Positions 1-7,542 of a stretch of 64,000 nt of DNA are shown here, in pieces; position 1 is the stretch's first letter, and each line of letters starts with the position of its first letter. The stretch is from positions 1 to 64,000 of the forward strand of contig JAFQOE010000003.1 of NCBI GenBank assembly GCA_017395635.1. The letters are read 5' to 3'. Origin of the DNA: Lachnospiraceae bacterium. Its GTDB lineage: Bacteria > Bacillota > Clostridia > Lachnospirales > Lachnospiraceae. The position numbers were made by a program, and so were the translations under genes. The notes under the pieces are model-generated. The model was given only the letters and a program-made list of their open reading frames with translations. It made no database searches and had not been told where the DNA came from.

Positions 1-234
1 GGTAACGACCTTCCAGCAGTTCTTGCTGTGCTGTCAAGGGTGGCGGCAAGCTACCACAACCTATAATATCTACAGTTTTCACGGTTCATCTGAGCCTTTT
101 TTCATTACTCATTTTTTTCATAGGTCACTTGACACTATCATTCAAGTTCTTGCATGCTTTCCATTTCTTTTCTTAGTTAATTTGTTAAATCATCAATACT
201 AATATGCTCAAATCTAACAACATCCTCGTCATCT
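1..234. other. Degraded sequence without an intact gene
   Basis: No complete reading frame is present. On the minus strand a coding-like stretch (about 130-275) reads through a run of acidic residues but is broken by stops near 179 and 138, so it looks like the worn end of a lost gene. Together with the broken regulator next to it, this suggests old rearrangement or mobile-element debris. The family is not recognised. Confidence 0.35.
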
Positions 235-655
235 TCAATCATTAGGTATGAAGCACCTTCTAGCTACTTTGCGCATAAAAACGTCCTTGCCAAAACGATC
301 AATAATTACACCGGCAAAATAATTCTCACATAAAAGCTTCACGGTCTGCTCTTCTCCGTCAAACATCCCAAAATGCTTCTTTGCATAATCAACAAGGTCA
401 AATTTTTCAAACAGTTCTCTTCCCTCACGCTTCTCTGTCGTTAATCCTATTTTTAACATCTTATCTACACGATAATGCTTTACCTTACCGGCTTCTGCAT
501 CATATCCAACAAGCTTTTACGTTCCGCTGTAACCTCATATCGTTCTAACTCGGTTATAATCTCCGCCAAAGACAAACCATGTTTATCATCTGTCTTCTCC
601 AACATAATTTTCATTAGATATATAAGTTTTAACTTCTGATTTGTACCTTTTGCCA
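235..655 (-). pseudogene. WYL-domain transcriptional regulator, internally deleted and frameshifted
   Basis: The piece starting at the ATG at 655 begins MAKGTNQKLKLIYLMKIML and carries the winged-helix start typical of YafY/WYL regulators of this group, as far as about 517 (ending ERKSL). It then changes frame and jumps straight into WYL-domain sequence (AEAGK, HYRVDKM, then FAGVIIDRFGKDV) that continues in another frame to about 270, where similarity stops. The rest of the DNA-binding domain and the middle of the protein are missing, and the C-terminus runs into unrelated sequence. The call rests on recognising both ends of one family in the right order on one strand. It is not expected to work as a regulator. 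Confidence 0.75.
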
Positions 656-702
656 TAATAATCCCCCACATCCATACACAAAACTCTATTAACACAAATA
701 TA

Positions 703-2403
703 TTACTCCGTCTCCACAGAATCATAATATGCTTCAAGATTCTCCCTGCACTTTAAGAACAGCTTTCCTAATTCAGGATCAAAATGACTTCCCAATGACT
801 CTTCAATAATTTCGAAAGCTTTATCATAGTCCATTTTTTCCTTGTAGCAACGTTTACTTACTAGTGCATCAAAAACGTCTGCAAGAGCCATAATTCTGGC
901 TTCTAAAGGTATATCTATTCCGGAAAGCTGTTCAGGATACCCTTGCCCATTCCATTTCTCGTGATGATAATGGGCAATGTTACGCGCAATCGCTACAAAT
1001 TCTTCATCATTAACACCATCTAGAATCTGTGTAACAATCTCCGCTCCTTTTTCGGAATGCTTCTTCATCTCTTCGAATTCTTCCGGTGTAAAACTACCCG
1101 GTTTACGAAGCACTCTGTCATCAACTGCAATTTTCCCAAGATCATGCATCGGTGCTGCTTTTGCGACATATTCAAGAAACTTCTCTGTAAATCCATATTC
1201 TTTGTGTTGTTTCAATTCTTTTGTAAATATTTTGATAACCTGACTTGTTCGCTTAATATGACCACCAGTATTGCTGTCTCTATTTTCAACCATATCTGCC
1301 ATACCAAGTACTATTTTATCCTGCATCAAATTGATATGCTCTGTCTTTTTGATTACTTCCTGCTCAAGATTCGCATTGTAATGATTAAGAAGCGTCATGT
1401 AACGCTGCTGTTGCGTTTCATCTATAAGCTCTATAAAATAACCTATTTCCTTCTTCCATTTACCATGATACAAACTCTTTATCGAACATTTTAGGAATAA
1501 ATCCGAATCTTCAATTTCAAATTTAAAAGAATCTTCCCTTGGATTATTCATCCAGTCACCAAACTTTTCGCATATTACAGGAGCACTCTTCGGTATGAAT
1601 GGTGTATCGATTTTCTGTTTCTTAAGTTCCAGAAAATATTCTTCTGCCACACTATTAGAACTCAGATATCGCATTTTTTCATCAAGCACTATGTAACCAT
1701 AAACCGCATTTTCATTAAGTGCCTTTGCTATCGTCTCTGACATATCATACATACCGACTCTTCTGATAAGAACAAGAAATAGAATTTCATCAAAAAAATA
1801 CGCTATCACATACCATTCGATCGGTGTATCAATTATTCTTCCCATAAAATACAATCCACCAGTTATTAATTCTGCAACAGTGAAAAGTATTGTAACTCTT
1901 CGAGATACATTTTTCTTGATAAATGCATAAATCAGATTTCCGAACATTGCAACCATATTACATATCAAATGAATCGGATATAAAATATGTGCCGGTCCAT
2001 ATTCTTTTACTAAATATGTCATTCCTAAGCCTTTGCCTAATGACACATTTGTGTAATAACACGTTCCTTCTCCCACAGTAAACGCAAAACACAACACCAC
2101 TACACTGTAGGCTATCAATACGATAACCGGAATCTTATATATTTTGAGTTTGCAAAGCTTCATTTCACCAAAAAGCAAAAACACAGGTGAAAATACGCCA
2201 CCCAGATAAACCAGCCTATGACCAATAATAGCAGCCTCTAAGCTTTCCGAGATGGAGACAGTATAATATCCGATACAACAAATCATGATTGAAACAAATA
2301 TCAACAAATACTCTGTAATATTCTGTTTGCGTCCTATTACAATTAATATAACAAGCATTATAATGGACATTATGACCATTCCTGCGTAAATATTAAATTC
2401 CAT
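703..2403 (-). CDS. 7TM-PAS-HD-GYP signalling protein (probable cyclic-di-GMP phosphodiesterase)
   Basis: This 566-residue protein has about seven hydrophobic helices in residues 1-210, resembling the 7TM module at the N-terminus of some histidine kinases. A PAS-like region follows (about 220-330), then a short coiled coil, then an HD-GYP domain from about residue 365. The metal-binding HD appears in MHDLGKIAVDD, and HHEKWNGQGYP gives the downstream His pair and the GYP signature. HD-GYP proteins hydrolyse cyclic di-GMP, so this is probably a membrane sensor lowering that messenger. No GGDEF partner lies in the window. The start overlaps the end of a possible tiny ORF; an AGGGG ribosome site lies about 10 bases upstream. 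Confidence 0.88.
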   Translation of the reverse strand: MEFNIYAGMVIMSIIMLVILIVIGRKQNITEYLLIFVSIMICCIGYYTVSISESLEAAIIGHRLVYLGGVFSPVFLLFGEMKLCKLKIYKIPVIVLIAYSVVVLCFAFTVGEGTCYYTNVSLGKGLGMTYLVKEYGPAHILYPIHLICNMVAMFGNLIYAFIKKNVSRRVTILFTVAELITGGLYFMGRIIDTPIEWYVIAYFFDEILFLVLIRRVGMYDMSETIAKALNENAVYGYIVLDEKMRYLSSNSVAEEYFLELKKQKIDTPFIPKSAPVICEKFGDWMNNPREDSFKFEIEDSDLFLKCSIKSLYHGKWKKEIGYFIELIDETQQQRYMTLLNHYNANLEQEVIKKTEHINLMQDKIVLGMADMVENRDSNTGGHIKRTSQVIKIFTKELKQHKEYGFTEKFLEYVAKAAPMHDLGKIAVDDRVLRKPGSFTPEEFEEMKKHSEKGAEIVTQILDGVNDEEFVAIARNIAHYHHEKWNGQGYPEQLSGIDIPLEARIMALADVFDALVSKRCYKEKMDYDKAFEIIEESLGSHFDPELGKLFLKCRENLEAYYDSVETE

Positions 2404-2527
2404 ACAATTTCATCCCCTTCGTCAATCTTTTTGCTTTAATAATCCCAAGAATTCCAACAGGTATTCCGGCAAAAAACATAAGTATACTTCCACAAATTCC
2501 AGCACTTTCCAACAATCTAGATAACAA
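2393..2527 (-). CDS. Possible 44-residue membrane peptide upstream of the HD-GYP gene
   Basis: An open frame with a TTG start at 2527 would encode a 44-residue peptide with one glycine-rich hydrophobic helix (SILMFFAGIPVGILGII) and a basic tail. Its stop codon overlaps the HD-GYP start region, which would allow translational coupling. The composition looks protein-like, but there is no ATG and no convincing ribosome site, so it may instead be the end of a decayed gene. Confidence 0.3.
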   Translation of the reverse strand: MLSRLLESAGICGSILMFFAGIPVGILGIIKAKRLTKGMKLYGI

Positions 2528-2551
2528 ATTAGAAAAGTTTCCATTTTCTTT

Positions 2552-2785
2552 TTATTCGTCCATCGTACTATCAGTTGAAAAATCAATAACTACTTTTTTG
2601 CATTCGCTATATTTATACGCATACACTGTTCCTGCATTAATAGCAGCCCCATTGGCAAGAGATATGCCATTCTTGTCCAAAACAGCAAACGATTCTATAA
2701 GATGCTTTTTCGGGGTCCAAACCACACCACATGGAGATTGAATATACCCCAACTCCATTTCTTTTTCACAATATAGACATTTCAT
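2552..2785 (-). CDS. Small zinc-knuckle protein, DUF6487-like
   Basis: This 77-residue protein begins MKCLYCEKEMELGYIQS, with an N-terminal CxxC, a central tryptophan and a C-terminal cysteine in SECKKVV. Family members I recall have a second CxxC near the C-terminus. Here its first cysteine seems to be replaced by serine, so zinc binding may be incomplete. The ATG at 2785 is preferred to an in-frame GTG at 2794 because family members start just before the first cysteine. Function is unknown. It stands alone on the minus strand about 150 bases ahead of the HD-GYP gene. Confidence 0.65.
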   Translation of the reverse strand: MKCLYCEKEMELGYIQSPCGVVWTPKKHLIESFAVLDKNGISLANGAAINAGTVYAYKYSECKKVVIDFSTDSTMDE

Positions 2786-3007
2786 ATTAATCACGTCACT
2801 TTCTTAAAATTAAATTCATGAGTGCTTTCAACCCGTAGAAAAGCTGAAACTTCATGTTGCTTTTGATTGCTAACCTTAACTTATTTCATCATTTTCTTTC
2901 CCAAATACAATCATAATCATTCCTCGATACTCTAATCATTCACAATAGCCTAATACTACACATTGACATTATAACGTTATCATCATTATTTTTCTACAAT
3001 TCATTCA

Positions 3008-3047
3008 AAAAAAATAAAGCCTTGAATCTAGTAAATTCAAGACTTTA
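3008..3047 (-). terminator. Rho-independent terminator after tRNA-Leu
   Basis: On the minus strand an inverted repeat (AAAGTCTTGAAT paired with ATTCAAGGCTTT, one mismatch) is followed by ATTTTTTTT. It lies about 20 bases past the tRNA 3' end. Confidence 0.85.
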
Positions 3048-3064
3048 CATCAAATAATATTGAA

Positions 3065-3148
3065 TGCCGATGACCGGAGTCGAACCGGTACGATGTCACC
3101 ACCGCCAGATTTTGAGTCTGGTGCGTCTGCCAATTCCGCCACATCGGC
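3065..3148 (-). tRNA. tRNA-Leu (anticodon CAA)
   Basis: The minus strand folds into a class II tRNA: acceptor stem GCCGATG/CATCGGC, D-loop with AATTGGCAGAC, anticodon loop CTCAAAA giving CAA (reads UUG), a variable arm, and a T-arm with GGTTCGACTCC. The discriminator base is A. No CCA is encoded. It has its own consensus promoter and terminator, so it is transcribed as a single unit. Confidence 0.97.
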
Positions 3149-3176
3149 TTGTGGTTTAATCAAACCAACGAATGTT

Positions 3177-3205
3177 ATTATAGTATATACTTTCTACTTT
3201 GTCAA
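3177..3205 (-). promoter_or_regulatory. Promoter of tRNA-Leu
   Basis: TTGACA (3205-3200) and TATAAT (3182-3177) are separated by exactly 17 bases: a full sigma-A consensus promoter, as expected for a stable RNA gene. A short hairpin (TGGTTT/AAACCA) lies in the leader. Confidence 0.9.
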
Positions 3206-3220
3206 CACTAAAATATAAAT

Positions 3221-4036
3221 TTAATTAATCTTTTTTGCAATCACTGCAAATCGACCATCCGTCACATGATACGCACAGGTAGAAAGTGTAAGCAGTTTAT
3301 CGCCATATTCCACATCAACACCTGTATCAATAACAGACATGCCCTTAACTTGATTAACAAAATCCATATACTCTTCTTCACTGCCGGCATTTACAAATTC
3401 ATAATACTTAAATTCATCAGAATTCTCCGGGAAAACCTGTCCATAAAATGCAGCTACAACTTCATATGTTCCATCGCCATAAATTGTATCAAACGAAAAG
3501 GTCTTATGACCCTCATAGAACTCCTGACTTTCGTACTTAATGATATTATGAAACATTGTACCGGAATTCATATTATGTCCGTATATGATTATGTTATCCG
3601 TAGGGTTCTCAATGATACAATTTCGATCAATGAAAGGCAAACCAGCCGCCGAATAGTTCATATCATAATCCCTATGGATATAAAACTCGCCTTTTTCTGA
3701 ATCATTCGGTGTATACATAACCGGATAATCTACCAAAGTATCTTTAATTGTAAGCCAGCCCACAAAATCATTGTTCTGACTATATAACTTTTCAAATTTC
3801 TTCTGGACCGAAACACCCTTCACCGAAACCATTTCAGGCATTGTTTCTTTATCACCATTCTCTGATTCAACAACCATATCTTCCGTCGTTTCTGTAATCA
3901 TATTCCGCAAATCATCAAATGCCTGCTCTGTTTGAGAACTTGTGTAATAGTAATATGCCAGATAACCACCACAACCAATTGCAACCAAAAGACAAATAAC
4001 CATTAATATATTCATTATTGTTTTCTTTTTCATCAT
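3221..4036 (-). CDS. Class B sortase
   Basis: The 271-residue protein has an N-terminal membrane anchor (residues 8-28) and an extracellular sortase domain. The catalytic His is in IYGHNM (His154), the cysteine in TLSTC (Cys254) and the arginine in DGRFAVIAK (Arg262), in the order and spacing of class B sortases. Such enzymes cut a C-terminal sorting signal and link surface proteins to peptidoglycan or pili. No protein with an LPxTG- or NPQTN-like tail is encoded nearby, so its substrates must lie elsewhere. The start may be either of two adjacent ATGs; GGAGAG lies just upstream. Confidence 0.92.
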   Translation of the reverse strand: MMKKKTIMNILMVICLLVAIGCGGYLAYYYYTSSQTEQAFDDLRNMITETTEDMVVESENGDKETMPEMVSVKGVSVQKKFEKLYSQNNDFVGWLTIKDTLVDYPVMYTPNDSEKGEFYIHRDYDMNYSAAGLPFIDRNCIIENPTDNIIIYGHNMNSGTMFHNIIKYESQEFYEGHKTFSFDTIYGDGTYEVVAAFYGQVFPENSDEFKYYEFVNAGSEEEYMDFVNQVKGMSVIDTGVDVEYGDKLLTLSTCAYHVTDGRFAVIAKKIN

Positions 4037-4091
4037 CCAACTCTCCTATAAACAAACAATTCCTACTCATAAATAAATGATTCGCAGAGAA

Positions 4092-4121
4092 AGAAAAAAG
4101 TCAGAATCACTTCTGACTTTT
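4092..4121 (-). terminator. Terminator of the Nudix gene
   Basis: An 11-base perfect stem (AAAAGTCAGAA/TTCTGACTTTT, 4-base loop) is followed on the minus strand by a T-rich tract. It lies two bases after the Nudix stop codon. Confidence 0.88.
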
Positions 4122-4123
4122 CT

Positions 4124-4576
4124 CTAGAAATACTTCTTTGATCCCCACAAATTACTTTGTTTCAAATCTTGATATTCACTATAAGCTTGTTCTAAAATCT
4201 GCTTCTCGTTTGGAAATTTCAACAAATGATACGCTTCATGATACTTATAATATCCGGAGTCCATAAAGTACTCTTCTCTTTGAGGTTTGCTGTAATAGCT
4301 GTCAGCCATCATCAGATACCAATGCACATCTTTATTCACTACATCGTATGCTGTATTAAAAGTATAATTACTTTTGTTCACATACTTAATAATCTGGGCA
4401 CTTACACCTGTTTCTTCTTTTACTTCTCGTAGTGCCGTTTCTTTGTACTCTTCGCCTTCTTCTACCGTTCCTTTTGGCAAAACCCAGCCTTCGTACTTAT
4501 TCTTATAGTTCTTATAAAGCAACAATACCTTGCCTCTGAAGATTACCACACCACCACAGCTTACTGCTTCTATCAT
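4124..4576 (-). CDS. Nudix hydrolase
   Basis: The 150-residue protein has a complete Nudix box at residues 36-58 (G36, E42, R50-E51, E54-E55, G57), the Mg-binding catalytic loop that hydrolyses nucleoside diphosphate derivatives. LPKGTVEEGE is typical of enzymes acting on dinucleoside polyphosphates or capped RNA, but the substrate cannot be told from sequence. The ATG at 4576 is chosen because AAGGAGG sits 7 bases ahead of it. An in-frame ATG at 4597 would place that ribosome site inside the coding region. It is a single-gene unit with its own terminator. Confidence 0.9.
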   Translation of the reverse strand: MIEAVSCGGVVIFRGKVLLLYKNYKNKYEGWVLPKGTVEEGEEYKETALREVKEETGVSAQIIKYVNKSNYTFNTAYDVVNKDVHWYLMMADSYYSKPQREEYFMDSGYYKYHEAYHLLKFPNEKQILEQAYSEYQDLKQSNLWGSKKYF

Positions 4577-4682
4577 AGCTGTTCCTCCTTCATGCAAAGT
4601 GCTAACACTTCACTTACTTAGGTGTGTTATTAATTGTATAAAGTATAGCAATTAATACATAAAAACGCAAGATAAAGTTGGA

Positions 4683-6212
4683 TTAATTATAGTATTGGTC
4701 GAATATTTTTCTCGCAACCGATGTAGCTTTGATTCCGTTTACATCCGACTCTTCTACTAAAACACTCACTACTACCTCGGGATTTTCTACACTGCTAAAA
4801 CCTACAAACCACGAATAATCATGCTCTCCGCCTGAATATTCGGCTGTTCCTGTTTTACCCGCAACATCATAGGATACACCCGAAAAATAAGCTGCTGCCG
4901 TACCTTCCGTAACAACTTGTTGCATATAGGAAGTTAGCACCTCTACTTCTTTCGCCATCATTAAAGTATCATAAGATGATGGTGAAAACTTTTTAATACG
5001 CGTTCCTTTATAATTCTCAATACTATCAATCATATACGGTCTCATCATAAGACCACCATTCGCAATCGTCGCAGTAATCATAGCATTATGAAGAGGTGTA
5101 ATTAACGTATCACCTTGACCAAAGGCAGTTTGCGGAATATAACCTTTATCAGAATCTCCATCCAGATAGAATCTACTCGTAGCACTTGCATCTGTATATG
5201 GCAACGACTTATTAAACAAAAACTTCTCTAAAACATCTCTCCATTTATCTACATCCAAATCAATTCCTATGTCTGCATATGCTTGATTACAAGAATTTGC
5301 CAAAGCCGCAGCTAAATCCTGTTCGCCATGCGTTTTATGATTATAGCAATGCACAGAAACACCATTAAATATTTCTTCTTCCAGCGAACAATCATATGTG
5401 TACTTTTTGTATTTGAGTGGATTTTGTCGCATATAAGATAGTGTAGTTAGCACCTTAAATGTGGACCCTGGAGGATACAATCCTTGACTGGCACGATTTA
5501 ATAGTACAGAACTATTAGATCCCTCTTTATTGGCTTCTTCCCAAACCGTGTCAATATTATTCGGATTAAAATCAGGTTTCGAAACCATTGCTAAAATCTT
5601 TCCTGTATCAGGTTCCATCACAACAACTGCTCCATCCGCATTACCTAACGCATCATAAGCCGTTTTTTGCAATTCATAATCCAACGTAGTAACAACCGTG
5701 TCACCTTCATTTTTTTCTTCCCGAAGTGTATTTACAAAACGTTCTAAAACATTGGCATTACTATCCGACAAATAATAATTACCAACCAACTCAATACCCG
5801 CCTTGGTATATTTGGAATAACCTACTGCATGAGCAAACAAACTGTCATACGGATAATAACGTTTTCCTTCTTTATTGGTAGCAAGCACCTTTCCATCACT
5901 ACTAACAATATCACCGCGAATTACATTTGCTGCATATTTGTCCAAACGACTATTGGCAGCATTCGCAATCACCTGGTCCTTTTCTACTATCATAAAATGA
6001 AGAATATACGCCATCATGCCAATTATCAAAAATGCAAATAAATAAGTAATACCTAATACAGGTCCATTTAATTTGTCATTAATTTTATTAACTTTTTCTT
6101 CTCGCTCCAAAAACGCCTGCTGTTCCGGTGTAAGCAATGTTACATCCAGCTCTTTTTTACGCTTTTTGCGCTTTTCTTGCGTCTTCTTCGATACTTCTTC
6201 TTTCTTCTTCAA
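4683..6212 (-). CDS. Class B penicillin-binding protein (transpeptidase)
   Basis: A lysine-rich cytoplasmic tail (1-45) is followed by one membrane helix (about 52-75) and a periplasm-facing transpeptidase domain. The catalytic motifs are STFK (Ser250, Lys253), SCN (307-309) and KTG (453-455). At 509 residues it lacks a large dimerisation domain, like PbpA-type partners of RodA/FtsW in clostridia. It cross-links peptidoglycan. It lies directly after the ftsW/rodA gene and overlaps it by 56 bases, so the glycosyltransferase and transpeptidase are co-expressed. The start is TTG (6212); no in-frame ATG occurs before the membrane helix. Confidence 0.9.
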   Translation of the reverse strand: MKKKEEVSKKTQEKRKKRKKELDVTLLTPEQQAFLEREEKVNKINDKLNGPVLGITYLFAFLIIGMMAYILHFMIVEKDQVIANAANSRLDKYAANVIRGDIVSSDGKVLATNKEGKRYYPYDSLFAHAVGYSKYTKAGIELVGNYYLSDSNANVLERFVNTLREEKNEGDTVVTTLDYELQKTAYDALGNADGAVVVMEPDTGKILAMVSKPDFNPNNIDTVWEEANKEGSNSSVLLNRASQGLYPPGSTFKVLTTLSYMRQNPLKYKKYTYDCSLEEEIFNGVSVHCYNHKTHGEQDLAAALANSCNQAYADIGIDLDVDKWRDVLEKFLFNKSLPYTDASATSRFYLDGDSDKGYIPQTAFGQGDTLITPLHNAMITATIANGGLMMRPYMIDSIENYKGTRIKKFSPSSYDTLMMAKEVEVLTSYMQQVVTEGTAAAYFSGVSYDVAGKTGTAEYSGGEHDYSWFVGFSSVENPEVVVSVLVEESDVNGIKATSVARKIFDQYYN

Positions 6213-7542
6213 TCTTCTTCGCCTCTTTATTTTCTATTGTACTGATTCCCTGCATAATGGAAAACATAATCAAAGAACTCAATACAGAACTACCACCATA
6301 ACTTACCAACGGAATCGTAACACCTGTTGACGGAATGAATTTGGTAACTCCGCCAATCGACAAAAATGTTTGAAATACATAGCAAACTGCAAAACCGAAT
6401 GCCATAGTCTTATAAAAACGACTCCGTACCTTCATTGCTATATTAATAAAACATATAAAACAGCTAAAACATACTAATATTAATGCCATGGCAAATAAAA
6501 CACCAAACTCTTCTGCAATGGCAGCAAAAATGAAATCACTTTCACTTACCGGAATTACATCCGGTGAACCTTGTGTTAATCCTGCACCAAAAAATCCACC
6601 ACTACCAATTGCAAACAATGACTGCGTAATCTGATAACCATCACCACTAATATCCGCCCAAGGGTCCTTCCATACATTTACTCGAATCATTACATGATCA
6701 AACAGTCGATCCTTAAACAATAAATAGGCAAGACCTACCATCACAATTCCACCAAGAACATACGCAATCAGATATCGTATCTTTCCTGTTCCAACATAGA
6801 TCATGAATATAAAAATCACAAAGAAAATCAATGCCGCTCCTAAATCTTTTTCCAAAGCTAACACCGCCATATGCACACCGGCAAAAGCCGTTATAACACA
6901 TACCTGTTTAAAATCTCTCCGCTTTGACAACATACTTGCCACAAAAAAGACAAATAGTATTTTGACAAACTCGGATGGCTGAACAGTAATCCCAAACAAA
7001 CTAATCCAGTTTCTGGAACCATATTGTTCTACACCAATTACAAAAACAGAACCTAATGCCATAATACCAGCAATTCCATATGCAATACCGTAATTGCGAA
7101 GATTCTTATATCGGTCCATGATCAATGGAATAACTGAAACCATTACCAACGAAGCTGTTGCTATGACAAACTGCTTCTTTGCCTGTCCGAAATCCAATCG
7201 ATTAAGCATCGTATATCCAATCAATAGTAAAAAGCTCATATTGTTGGCAATCACTCTGGATGAATAAGGATAAATGTAGTGATATACATACATATATATG
7301 ATGGCAACAAAAATCTGTACACCATAGAAAATCACAATTTCCTTCATCCGTTCCGGATCATTTAATGCTAATGTCAAATATGACAAAAAGTGTATTAGAA
7401 ATACATATATAATCTGTTTATTCAGTTTTTGATTCTTTGCTAATTCACTACTCTCCTGAAATATCGTAAAACAAGAAAGTGTGTACATTGCCATCAATAT
7501 CAAAATAATATATTTTGATATATTCATTATAATAATTGCCAT
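6157..7542 (-). CDS. FtsW/RodA/SpoVE family peptidoglycan polymerase
   Basis: This 461-residue SEDS-family membrane protein has about ten to twelve helices and the family sequence GxGLTQGSPDVIPVSESDFIFAAIAEEFG, including the conserved Asp/Glu loop. SEDS proteins polymerise lipid II and work with a cognate class B PBP, here encoded next. The C-terminal tail is a Lys/Glu-rich charged stretch whose DNA also encodes the start of the PBP in another frame. The start ATG overlaps the stop of the U32 peptidase gene (TAATG), with GGAG about 7 bases upstream. Whether it serves elongation, division or sporulation cannot be decided; PbpA pairing suggests a RodA-like role. Confidence 0.92.
   Translation of the reverse strand: MAIIIMNISKYIILILMAMYTLSCFTIFQESSELAKNQKLNKQIIYVFLIHFLSYLTLALNDPERMKEIVIFYGVQIFVAIIYMYVYHYIYPYSSRVIANNMSFLLLIGYTMLNRLDFGQAKKQFVIATASLVMVSVIPLIMDRYKNLRNYGIAYGIAGIMALGSVFVIGVEQYGSRNWISLFGITVQPSEFVKILFVFFVASMLSKRRDFKQVCVITAFAGVHMAVLALEKDLGAALIFFVIFIFMIYVGTGKIRYLIAYVLGGIVMVGLAYLLFKDRLFDHVMIRVNVWKDPWADISGDGYQITQSLFAIGSGGFFGAGLTQGSPDVIPVSESDFIFAAIAEEFGVLFAMALILVCFSCFICFINIAMKVRSRFYKTMAFGFAVCYVFQTFLSIGGVTKFIPSTGVTIPLVSYGGSSVLSSLIMFSIMQGISTIENKEAKKIEEERRSIEEDARKAQKA

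Noticed and set aside
2855-2925. Short leader-peptide-like frame (about 14 codons) on the minus strand
   Set aside because: It has a weak ribosome site but no terminator or attenuator and no downstream gene it could control.
4590-4615. CIRCE-like sequence before the Nudix gene
   Set aside because: Only one half (TTAGCACT) is present without the paired GAGTGCTAA at the right spacing.
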